This document shows positions 32,382 to 41,149 of a stretch of 64,000 nucleotides of DNA, piece by piece. Position 1 is the first letter of the stretch. Each line of letters starts with the position of its first letter. Source of the stretch: Spirosoma arboris (GTDB taxonomy: Bacteria > Bacteroidota > Bacteroidia > Cytophagales > Spirosomataceae); assembly GCF_009754945.1 (NCBI RefSeq), contig NZ_WPIN01000022.1, positions 62,001 through 126,000 of the forward strand. The letters run 5' to 3'. Under the pieces are notes generated by a model. The model was not told where the DNA came from. It saw only the letters and a list, made by a program, of their open reading frames with translations, and did not search any database. The translations under genes were made by a program, and so were the position numbers.

Positions 32382-35300
32382 ATGAAACATACGTTAAAAT
32401 CTGTAGCAACAGGACTCAAACGGTTGAGCCTTGGCATAGGTGTTCTAATTCTGCTGATCGGTTTGTTGATTGGCGGGCTGCCTTATTTGTTCCCCGAATT
32501 TATTGCCGAAAAGCTGAGCGACTGGACAGCTGGCAACCTGAAAGGGAAACTGGTGTTTTCGGAGGCTAAACTCTCGTTTTTTGCTCGTTTCCCTAACCTG
32601 ACGCTAACCCTTCGCGACGTTACACTCAATGGATCGGCTCCGTTTGAGCAGGATACTCTGTTAGCCGCCAGCGAGATTAGTCTTGGGGTCGATCTGGCCA
32701 GTCTGCTTGAAAAACGAATTCAAATTGATAAAGTATTCCTAGCTGATGGACGGATTAATGTCCAGGTGGATAAAGAAGGACGTGCTAATTATAATGTATA
32801 TGTAGCCTCAACCGATTCGTCGGCTGCCCCGACCGATACGAGCAGTACTGCACTGATCATCAACAAGATACAGATTGAACGAACTTCTATTCTTTACAAT
32901 GACCTATCGATTCCAATCCTGATTCGGGCAAAAGGCGTATTCTATGAAGGCAAAGGCGATTTGAGTAAAGACATCTTTGATCTCTACACACATACACACA
33001 TCGACTCAGTCGATCTCTATTACGATAACCAGCCCTACGCGCTTGGGAAACAGGTCAATGCCGATTTGATTACACAGGTAAATACGAATTCGCTGGCGTT
33101 TGTCTTTACTAAAAATGACCTAAAAATTAACAAGCTACCTGTTCAGTTTAAGGGTAAGTTCGCCTTTTTTCGCGACGGTTACACAATGGATTTTAAAGTA
33201 AAATCTGTTGAAACTGATCTGCACAATATAGTCACCGCCTTGCCTCCTGATCTGGTACGCTGGGCTGATAAAACCGACATAAATGGCTTCGGAGCATTTG
33301 GCGTATCGCTATCGGGTGAATATAGCGCCGTTAACCATACCAAGCCCGCTTTGCAAATCGATGCTACCCTGCGCGACGGGTCTATTGCCTACGAAAAAGC
33401 CCCCGATCCTGTCCGAAACCTACGGCTCGATTTATCAGTCAAGCTGCCTAACCTGAATCCTGAAGAGCTGGATCTGGACATGGATTCGCTCTATTTCACG
33501 ATTAATAAAGACTTTTTTAGCTCGCGTTTACGGGTGAAGGGCTTTAGCAAGCCAAACATTCACGCCTTGGTCAATACGGATATTGATCTGGAAAAGTGGG
33601 ACAAAGCATTAGGCATTCCATTGCTCGATGTAAAAGGCAGGTATCGACTGAACTTACAAGCTGATGGTGATTATACCGTCACACAGAGACGCATCAGCTC
33701 GCGCAAAGTGGAGCAGGTCATTACAAGTATTCCGCGATTTACGATGAAGTCCTCGCTTGAAAATGGCTACATCAAGTACGATTCGTTACCGCAGCCGGTC
33801 AGGGATATAAGCTTTAAACTCGATGCGTCCTGCCCTGACCAGGATTATCGGCATGCCAATCTGGAGTTAAAAAATCTCCGCATGAAAGCCCTGCAAAATG
33901 TCGTTAACGGATTTGTCCAAATTAGTAATCCGAAGGATTTGTCTATCGTCGGAAGACTGGACGCCATTGTTCACTTAGACGAAATAAAATCGTTTTATCC
34001 ACTCAATGATAGCCTGAAACTAGCTGGTAACCTGACAATTGTGGCCGAGACAGAAGGCCACTATGTACCTGCAAAACGCCAGTTTCCTGCCGTCAAAGCG
34101 CTTGTTAAATTAACGGATGGCCTTATCCAAACGAAATACTATCCGCACCCCCTTGAGCGCATTCATGTGGATGCCAGAATAGTCAACACAACACCCTCAC
34201 TGAATACACTCAGAGTTAACCTCAGTCCGATTGCATTTTCGTTTGAGGGAGAACCGTTTCGGGTTCGGGCCGACCTCAAAAATTTCGATAATCTGACCTA
34301 TGACATTACCTCACAAGGCACAGTCGATGTTGGTAAACTCTACCAGGTTGTCGCACAAAAGGGCTACGACGTAAAGGGCCTTCTCAAGACAAACTTCTCC
34401 TTACGTGGTAACCAGAGCGATGCCACGGCTGGGCGCTATGACCAGCTTTTTAATAAGGGAACCGTACAGGTAAAGGACTTATTACTTTCATCTGATTTGT
34501 TTCCGTTGCCTTTTCTGATCAGGGCGGGCCTATTCCGATTCGATCAGGACAAAGTTTGGTTCGATAAATTTAGAGCTACCTATGGCACATCGTCGGTAGT
34601 TATGAGTGGTTACCTGACCAATCTAATCGATTATTTAACCAGGCCATTGTCACCCCTACGCGGCAATTTTACATTGAACAGCAACAGGATCAACGTCGAT
34701 GAATTCATGGCGCTCGCTAATAAGTCAACAGCCTCAGGTAAACCCACAACGCAATCATCAGGCGTCGTAATGGTTCCACCCAATTTAGCAGTTGAGGTTA
34801 AGGCCGAAGCCAAACGAGTGAGCTATAACGGATTGATACTTCAGGATGCGCACGGCCAAATGACTGTCGATAGTGGCCGGATCAAACTTCAACAAACTGG
34901 CTTCACCGTGATTGGCACACCCGTTACGATGGATGCAACCTATCAGAGCCTATCCCCCCAACGGGCGTCATTCAACTACCACATCAACGCCATTGATTTT
35001 GATATCAAACGGGCTTATCGCGAGATTACTTTGTTCAGGGCTTTAGCCACCTCTGCGGCCAAAGCAGAGGGGCTGGTTTCGCTGGATTATCAACTCGGTG
35101 GGAATCTGGGTGCCGATATGCAACCAATTTATCCATCGCTGGTAGGAGGTGGCGTATTATCGGTTCGTATGGTAAAAATGAATGGATTTAGTCTGTTTGG
35201 AGCGGTGAGCAAAGAAACGGGACACAACATCAACAATCCAGACATATCGGAAGTGGCCATTAAATCTACAATTGCCCACAATACCATGACCATTGCCCGT

Positions 35301-35498
35301 ACTAAACTGCGCGTGGCCGGTTTCCGCCCCCGGCTGGAAGGCAAAGTGGGTTTAGATGGTCGTCTAAATCTGAACTTCCGATTGGGCCTCCCTCCATTGG
35401 GCATTCTGGGTATCCCGATGACCATTACGGGTACGCAAACCAATCCGAAAGTCAAATTAGGGAAGAATAGAGAAGATAAGGAAGAGGCCGATCAGTAA
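32382..35498 (+). CDS. AsmA-family protein (bridge-like lipid-transport type)
   Basis: 1038 residues from the ATG at 32382 (a GTG 21 bases earlier is in frame). One membrane helix at about residues 15-40 anchors a very long periplasmic part. N-terminal FSEAKLSFFARFPNLTLTLRDVTLNG is the AsmA signature, and the C-terminal part (about residues 880-1010, with DIKRAYREITLFRALATSAAKAEGLVSLDYQLGG) is the AsmA-like C-terminal domain. AsmA/TamB proteins form a beta-groove that spans the periplasm and are linked to phospholipid transport to the outer membrane. Bacteroidetes carry several copies. Intact and single. Confidence 0.9.
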   Translation: MKHTLKSVATGLKRLSLGIGVLILLIGLLIGGLPYLFPEFIAEKLSDWTAGNLKGKLVFSEAKLSFFARFPNLTLTLRDVTLNGSAPFEQDTLLAASEISLGVDLASLLEKRIQIDKVFLADGRINVQVDKEGRANYNVYVASTDSSAAPTDTSSTALIINKIQIERTSILYNDLSIPILIRAKGVFYEGKGDLSKDIFDLYTHTHIDSVDLYYDNQPYALGKQVNADLITQVNTNSLAFVFTKNDLKINKLPVQFKGKFAFFRDGYTMDFKVKSVETDLHNIVTALPPDLVRWADKTDINGFGAFGVSLSGEYSAVNHTKPALQIDATLRDGSIAYEKAPDPVRNLRLDLSVKLPNLNPEELDLDMDSLYFTINKDFFSSRLRVKGFSKPNIHALVNTDIDLEKWDKALGIPLLDVKGRYRLNLQADGDYTVTQRRISSRKVEQVITSIPRFTMKSSLENGYIKYDSLPQPVRDISFKLDASCPDQDYRHANLELKNLRMKALQNVVNGFVQISNPKDLSIVGRLDAIVHLDEIKSFYPLNDSLKLAGNLTIVAETEGHYVPAKRQFPAVKALVKLTDGLIQTKYYPHPLERIHVDARIVNTTPSLNTLRVNLSPIAFSFEGEPFRVRADLKNFDNLTYDITSQGTVDVGKLYQVVAQKGYDVKGLLKTNFSLRGNQSDATAGRYDQLFNKGTVQVKDLLLSSDLFPLPFLIRAGLFRFDQDKVWFDKFRATYGTSSVVMSGYLTNLIDYLTRPLSPLRGNFTLNSNRINVDEFMALANKSTASGKPTTQSSGVVMVPPNLAVEVKAEAKRVSYNGLILQDAHGQMTVDSGRIKLQQTGFTVIGTPVTMDATYQSLSPQRASFNYHINAIDFDIKRAYREITLFRALATSAAKAEGLVSLDYQLGGNLGADMQPIYPSLVGGGVLSVRMVKMNGFSLFGAVSKETGHNINNPDISEVAIKSTIAHNTMTIARTKLRVAGFRPRLEGKVGLDGRLNLNFRLGLPPLGILGIPMTITGTQTNPKVKLGKNREDKEEADQ

Positions 35499-35512
35499 GA
35501 TTAGATCGCCTT

Positions 35513-36688
35513 TTATTTTGCTACTTGAATACCCTCTGTATCATCCAGGCGGGCAATAATACCCCATCCGTAAAAATAATTAGCAAGACCAATCATTATT
35601 TCGTTCTTGCCTTCTTTCAGAGGCAGTTTGATAGCTGCATTTTCGATTGTACATCGGCCTCTTGGTGCTTTTTGCTGGGCAGTACCAAAATAGTTTTTGT
35701 CGACATATAAAACTTGCCCATTGATGAATACCCATACTTCATCGCTGAAGCCTAAGTTTAGGATTCGTTCCTGAGCTTTATCAGATTGGATAGTTGTCTT
35801 AAGCCAGGCTAACAGGCGGGCCTCCTTGTCTTTATGCGAATATAGTCTGCTCAAATTGATAATACCTCGGCTTTCGGCCTTAACCGGCGACCATTGTGTG
35901 GTGCTATCGGGTAATTCTGAACCACCAACTTTACCATACGTGCTAAATAGCCCCAACATCAATTCTTTACCGACAGGAAAAACGACTGGTGCACTGACCA
36001 TCCAGTTTCTCAGATAGCGTGTATCGTTATAGATTGACGCATAGCCCGCTTCTGGGCTTAATCCTTCGGTTGCATCGGGTTTGATCAGTAAATTGGCATA
36101 GTTGACCAGCCCACTCAATGATAGATTTCCAGCAGTTTCTGTACTTTCCAGTTCAGGGACAATTAGAGCAGGTTTGCTCATGTCGTTTACATACGCCTTC
36201 ATTTGTTTGCCCGAAATAACCAGCTTTACGTGATTCCAACCATTTTGATAGATTGTAGCTCCAGCCTGGTACTCATCGGTTAAATCCCACATGCTCATGC
36301 CATTGATTATGGGGGCATATTGTAAAGTGGTTCTTACATCTGGTGTTACCTTGCCAAACGAACGCAGATAAAAATTCTCTCCGTTTTTATGATCCGACGA
36401 CATTCTGAAATTGATGCCTGGAAAGCCTGTCCCCTTTAGTTCGATATCAAACTCAATAGTGCCATTGCTAAAATTGATGTCTTTCAACATCACGTTACCG
36501 GCGCCTTTTAGGATTTTCATAACAGGCCCGATTTTATCGGTCACAAATTCAACCTGTCCCGGTTCATACACCCACTGTTGGGCGACCATTGGGACGTGTA
36601 GCTCCTTTAATTTTTGAGAAGAGACTTTTTGCGCGTGAGTAGGCCGAATTAAACTAAACAAGAGTAGGAGAGAAAGGAGTCTGAGCAT
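35513..36688 (-). CDS. Exported protein with LamG/DUF1080-like beta-sandwich
   Basis: 391 residues with a signal peptide (MLRLLSLLLLFSLIRPTHAQ). Residues about 30-200 resemble a concanavalin-type sandwich (FSNGTIEFDIELKGTGFPGINFRMSSDHKNGENFYLRSFG, then NGWNHVKLVISGKQMKAYVND), as in DUF1080 / 3-keto-disaccharide hydrolase-like proteins. Residues about 210-390 look like a second beta-domain with SDEVWVFINGQVLYVDKN and GWGIIARLDD, a carbohydrate-binding jelly-roll pattern. Function unknown. It is convergent with the AsmA gene, 14 bases away. Confidence 0.68.
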   Translation of the reverse strand: MLRLLSLLLLFSLIRPTHAQKVSSQKLKELHVPMVAQQWVYEPGQVEFVTDKIGPVMKILKGAGNVMLKDINFSNGTIEFDIELKGTGFPGINFRMSSDHKNGENFYLRSFGKVTPDVRTTLQYAPIINGMSMWDLTDEYQAGATIYQNGWNHVKLVISGKQMKAYVNDMSKPALIVPELESTETAGNLSLSGLVNYANLLIKPDATEGLSPEAGYASIYNDTRYLRNWMVSAPVVFPVGKELMLGLFSTYGKVGGSELPDSTTQWSPVKAESRGIINLSRLYSHKDKEARLLAWLKTTIQSDKAQERILNLGFSDEVWVFINGQVLYVDKNYFGTAQQKAPRGRCTIENAAIKLPLKEGKNEIMIGLANYFYGWGIIARLDDTEGIQVAK

Positions 36689-37473
36689 ATCGTTTGCCGT
36701 CTAAGTTATTGGATGACGAGACAAACATAGACGCATCAGTACGCATAAAATCATTCATTCCTGTTCAAGTTTATACAAGTCTGTTCAAAATCTTAAGCAC
36801 CTAACAATCAAGATATTATTCCGCCGTTTAAATTTTCACATGATCTGGTCCAATCAGTTGAAATAGGCCAGGTATAACTCCTCCAATTCGCAATTCGGAT
36901 TAGGAAAGAATAAAGTAGATAAGGGCGCGACGAATCAGTAACGTTGTGTCTTTGGACGATTAAACACAGTTATGGCTTACTTCTAACTTCAGGTACCGAA
37001 GGAAGAGAATCCGATGTATCAACTTGAGAAGTATACCCACCATTGACCGAGAACCACATCTCATGATCGCCTTCGATTTTGAAAAACTACCCTGGCTCAT
37101 CGACACCCCGAAATCGAAACTATTCCCTTTTAGAAAGGCCTATTGATTTAGATGCACTTACTGAAAACGTCCACACAACACAGCGTTTGTAACCCCTATT
37201 ATTCAAACTATAAAAAGAGTAAAACAATAAGCCTAAACAGACTTTTATACTTATTATTTATAATAAATTGAATTTATATTTTCAAAAAATCATAATATAT
37301 AAAATATAATTTGTAATTATTATTTTGCGACATATATTGCCTTGCCTCGAATCCAGCTTCATCAGTTACTGCTTTGGTGATCAATCTTTGGATGGCTTTG
37401 TTCTCAAACTCACTACCCGAATTACTCAGTTTACAGTACAAGTGTTCTCTTTTCAACCTAACTAACTCACTTC
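36689..37473. other. Long AT-rich intergenic region, no gene
   Basis: 785 bases between divergent genes. The part near 37200-37330 is very AT-rich. No frame, hairpin or promoter with good form stands out, although the promoter of the downstream amidohydrolase must lie here. Confidence 0.45.
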
Positions 37474-40400
37474 ATGAGGACTCCTTTAATGCTTGCCAAA
37501 TCCTTACTGCTATGTCTGCTCGTGCTATTCGGTGCGAGTCGGGTACGTGCACAAGATTCACTACGAATTACCGTTTCGGAGGGTACTAATATGGCACTAG
37601 CTCTATCACCCGATGGACAGTCGATTGTGATTGATATGCAGGGAACCATCTGGTTACTGTCCGCCAAAGGGGGTGTGGCCAAGACTTTAACGGATTTTCG
37701 GGATGATGCGCACCAACCCGCCTGGTCGCCCGATGGGAAGCGGATTGTATACTCATCGTTCAGGGATGGGACTTTTCACATTTACAGCATTAAACCCGAC
37801 GGGTCGGATTTACAAAAACACACAACTGGCGAATTTGACTATCGGGAACCCAGCTATTCTCCTGATGGAAGTAAACTGGTTTTTTCGTCGGATAAAGGCG
37901 GGAGTTATAACCTATGGGAACTGACCTTAAAAACACAGGCGCTGAAGCAACTTACTGAGCATGCGGGTAATGAGTATTCACCATCGTACTCGCCCGATGG
38001 GAATCGAATTGCCTATGTTGTAACCCGCCCTGACGCGTCGGGACTGTATGTTTGGGAAGGTGGCAAGGAAACATTGATCTGGAAAACAACGGCAACACTA
38101 GGTCCTCCGGCCTGGGCGAAAGACGGCAACTCGTTAATTTTACAAACGGTTGCTGATGGGGCTACGACCTTGGTTGTTAAAGAACTAAAGGCAGATGCGG
38201 CTCCTAAAGTCATTTCCACAAAGGGTGAAGATGTATTTCCATTCCGTCCTTCCGTAGCCGCCGACGGGTCGATCTGGTACACAGCCGACGGAGCGATAAA
38301 GCACAAAACCGCCGATTTTGCTAAAACAGAAAAGCTGGCCTGGCAGGCCACGTTTGCGCTGAATCGCAAACCGTATACGCGCAAAAAATACCTGCTCGAT
38401 AACCCCAAGCCACGTCCTGTCAAAGGTATTCGGGCACCAGTAGTTTCGCCAGATGGGAAAGCCGTTGTTTTTACCGCACTAGGCGATTTGTACTGGCTGG
38501 ACATAGGTTTGTCGACCCCTCAGAAATTAACCAACGATTCCTTTATTGAGGCTGACCCCTGTTTCTCTCCTGATGGCCGGTTCCTGATTTTCACCTCCGA
38601 CCGTTCGGGGGGTATTAATCTGTGGGCCAGAGACTTGAAAACGGGTCAGGATCGCCAACTGACGAATGGTACAGAGGAAATTAATACCCCATCTTTTGCG
38701 CCCGATGGCAAACGTATTGCCTTTTTTATGCTCGACCGGGCAGCTTTCGGGCGGAGCGTATTGCACACTATCGCCTTCCCAACCTCAGAAGATCAGCCGT
38801 TTGCTGCACCCCAAAAAGTGTATGACGCACTCTTTGGTCCCGGCGTACCGAGTTGGTCGCCTGATGGCAAGCAAATCGCCGTTTCGGCGCTGGATATTTA
38901 CTCCACCCGTTTCCGGGAGGGGTTGAATCAGTTTCTCATTATTCCAAGTCAGGGTGGAGGCAATGCGTTGGAAATGAAGCCTGATTCAGCCAATCAGACC
39001 ATTAGTTTTCGGGGACGTAGCGGCCCTAGCTGGTCGCCCGATGGCAAATGGATGGCGTATGTACTCGATGGCAAGTTGTGGACATTGCCCGTTGCACCAG
39101 ATGGCAAACAGACCGGTCCGGCCATTCAGCGTACGAAGACACTGGCAGACAATATGACCTGGACCGCCGATTCGAAAACGCTGGTGTACCTGGCTATCGA
39201 TACGCTCAAGCAGATGGATATGACAACAGGCCGTGTTTCAACCATTCCGTTAGCGTTTACGTATCAGCCCAAATTGCCTACAGAACCAACAATTATTCAC
39301 GCGGGAAAACTCTTCGATGGAAAAACGAATAAGTATCAGGAAAACGTAGACATTATTCTGGCAGGTAGCCGAATTCAGGCGATCGAGCCACACAAGGCTG
39401 GCCGCAAAGGCAAACTGGTCGATGCTTCTAAACTTACCGTTATGCCTGGTCTGTGGGAAATGCACACCCACCAAACCATTTTATCGGGTGAAAAGCAGGG
39501 GCGTATCTGGTTGAGTCATGGTATTACCAGCATTCGCGAAACGGGCTCCGATCCGTATGATGCGCTGGAACGACGTGAATCCTGGGATGCAGGTATCCGG
39601 CCGGGGCCGCGTTCGTTTTATACCGGCACCCTGAATGAAGGCTATCGACTTTATTATGGATTGGCCACGAGTATCCGAAGTGAAGAGCAACTGCGTATGG
39701 AGCTCGACAGGGCAAAGAAATTAGATTATGACCTACTGAAATGCTACGTCCGCTTACCCGATCGCTTGCAGCAACTAGCTGCCGATTTAGCGCATCAGAT
39801 TGGCATACCGGTCACCTCGCACGAATTGTATCCAGCCGTGAAATACAATATCGATGGTGTTGAACACGCGTCTGCAACCAGTCGTCGGGGTTACTCGATG
39901 AAGCTGACATCGACCAACCACATCTACGCCGATGTCTTGAATCTGGTGGCGAAGTCGGGCATGAATATGACGCCTACAGCGAGTTTGCAGGGCGGTTTTT
40001 CGTTCCAGACTCGTCGTGACACGAGCCTGTTGAGCTACCCGCCATACACTCATTTTTACAATGAAACCTATCGTACCAATCTGATGGCGCAGCAGCAAAC
40101 GATGCGTCGGATGATGCCGGGAGCGATCGAGAATTTTAAAACGCTGGCCGGAAATGTGAAGAAATTCATTGATGCGGGCGGACGAATGACACCCGGCACC
40201 GACTCGCCCTTGATTCCCTATGGATTGAGTTTACAGGTCGAGCTGCAAAACTGGGTAGAAGGTGGCGTAACGCCTTTCGAGACCCTTCGCGGGGCTACTC
40301 TCTGGTCGGCAGAAGCGGCTGGTGTTGGCAACGATCTGGGTAGCATAGAGGTCGGTAAAGTAGCCGACATAATTGCCGTTGAAGGTGATCCACTAAACAA

Positions 40401-40476
40401 AATTCGAGACTCCATGAACGTTCGGTATACGGTTAAAAACGGGAACGTCTGGACATTAGCCGAGTTGTTGAAATAG
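37474..40476 (+). CDS. TolB-like propeller fused to an amidohydrolase
   Basis: 1000 residues with a signal peptide (cleavage near RVRAQ). Residues about 35-590 hold repeated PD40 motifs (ALSPDGQSIV, PAWSPDGKRIVYSS, PSYSPDGSKLVFSS, PCFSPDGRFLIFTS, PSWSPDGKQIAVSA), one or two TolB-type beta-propellers. Residues about 610-1000 are an amidohydrolase with the metal motif HTH in MPGLWEMHTHQ, SHELYPAV, EHASATS and the late Asp in TPGTDSPLIPYG, ending VGKVADIIAVEGDPL. Related proteins are prolidase/imidazolonepropionase-like. The protein is exported, so it probably cleaves a small amide or peptide in the periplasm. It stands alone. Confidence 0.88.
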   Translation: MRTPLMLAKSLLLCLLVLFGASRVRAQDSLRITVSEGTNMALALSPDGQSIVIDMQGTIWLLSAKGGVAKTLTDFRDDAHQPAWSPDGKRIVYSSFRDGTFHIYSIKPDGSDLQKHTTGEFDYREPSYSPDGSKLVFSSDKGGSYNLWELTLKTQALKQLTEHAGNEYSPSYSPDGNRIAYVVTRPDASGLYVWEGGKETLIWKTTATLGPPAWAKDGNSLILQTVADGATTLVVKELKADAAPKVISTKGEDVFPFRPSVAADGSIWYTADGAIKHKTADFAKTEKLAWQATFALNRKPYTRKKYLLDNPKPRPVKGIRAPVVSPDGKAVVFTALGDLYWLDIGLSTPQKLTNDSFIEADPCFSPDGRFLIFTSDRSGGINLWARDLKTGQDRQLTNGTEEINTPSFAPDGKRIAFFMLDRAAFGRSVLHTIAFPTSEDQPFAAPQKVYDALFGPGVPSWSPDGKQIAVSALDIYSTRFREGLNQFLIIPSQGGGNALEMKPDSANQTISFRGRSGPSWSPDGKWMAYVLDGKLWTLPVAPDGKQTGPAIQRTKTLADNMTWTADSKTLVYLAIDTLKQMDMTTGRVSTIPLAFTYQPKLPTEPTIIHAGKLFDGKTNKYQENVDIILAGSRIQAIEPHKAGRKGKLVDASKLTVMPGLWEMHTHQTILSGEKQGRIWLSHGITSIRETGSDPYDALERRESWDAGIRPGPRSFYTGTLNEGYRLYYGLATSIRSEEQLRMELDRAKKLDYDLLKCYVRLPDRLQQLAADLAHQIGIPVTSHELYPAVKYNIDGVEHASATSRRGYSMKLTSTNHIYADVLNLVAKSGMNMTPTASLQGGFSFQTRRDTSLLSYPPYTHFYNETYRTNLMAQQQTMRRMMPGAIENFKTLAGNVKKFIDAGGRMTPGTDSPLIPYGLSLQVELQNWVEGGVTPFETLRGATLWSAEAAGVGNDLGSIEVGKVADIIAVEGDPLNKIRDSMNVRYTVKNGNVWTLAELLK

Positions 40477-40489
40477 AGTTTTTAAACGC

Positions 40490-40533
40490 AGACGTGAACT
40501 GGCGCGGGTAAATACCTGCGCCAGTTCACGTCT
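40490..40533. repeat. 16-bp inverted repeat after the amidohydrolase gene
   Basis: Arms 40490-40505 and 40518-40533 are perfect complements (AGACGTGAACTGGCGC); three more pairs are possible with one G-T. No T run follows. It starts 14 bases past the stop codon and may stabilise the mRNA 3' end. Confidence 0.7.
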
Positions 40534-40672
40534 ATTCTCGTGCCTGTAGTCAATCAATGACTGTCGTTGACACGCCTTATCGTGCAGGTCGTCAAGATAA
40601 TTTCCCCGAAGAATAGGTAAAGGCTATTTTTATGAATACCCATTGAGTCGGGTACTTTTCATAATCGCTCAT

Positions 40673-41149
40673 ATGCCTTTATACACGTTAGCCATCAACG
40701 GAAAGAAATACCCGGTTAATGCCGATGCCCAGATGCCTTTGTTGTGGGCCATTCGGGAACTGGTTGGCCTTACCGGAACAAAATACGGATGCGGAATGGC
40801 TCAGTGTGGAGCTTGTACAGTACATCTCGCGGGTGCTCCTATACGCTCCTGTTCATTTCCCGTGTCTGCTGTATTGAATCAACCAATCACAACCATTGAA
40901 GGCATTTCGAAGGATAACTCTCATCCCGTGCAAAAAGCGTGGATTGCCGAACAAGTGCCTCAATGTGGATACTGCCAAAGCGGGCAAATCATGTCGGCCG
41001 TTGCTCTGTTGAAGACCAACCCCCACCCTACCGACGAAGACATCGACGCGGCCATGCAGGGGAATATCTGCCGCTGTGGCACCTACCCAAGAATCCGAAA
41101 AGCGATTAAAATGGCTGCTGGTACACTCGCAAAAACCAATGGCCAATGA
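40673..41149 (+). CDS. (2Fe-2S) subunit of a molybdenum hydroxylase (IorA-like)
   Basis: 158 residues from the ATG at 40673 (a TTG at 40643 is in frame). Eight cysteines hold two 2Fe-2S clusters: Cys40, 45, 48 and 60 (plant-ferredoxin type, CGMAQCGAC) and Cys98, 101, 133 and 135 (CGYCQSGQ, CRC). This is the small subunit of isoquinoline 1-oxidoreductase / aldehyde dehydrogenase-type enzymes. It passes electrons from the molybdenum cofactor. It overlaps the large subunit by 4 bases (ATGA). No separate FAD subunit gene is nearby, as is usual for the Ior-like group. Confidence 0.93.
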   Translation: MPLYTLAINGKKYPVNADAQMPLLWAIRELVGLTGTKYGCGMAQCGACTVHLAGAPIRSCSFPVSAVLNQPITTIEGISKDNSHPVQKAWIAEQVPQCGYCQSGQIMSAVALLKTNPHPTDEDIDAAMQGNICRCGTYPRIRKAIKMAAGTLAKTNGQ

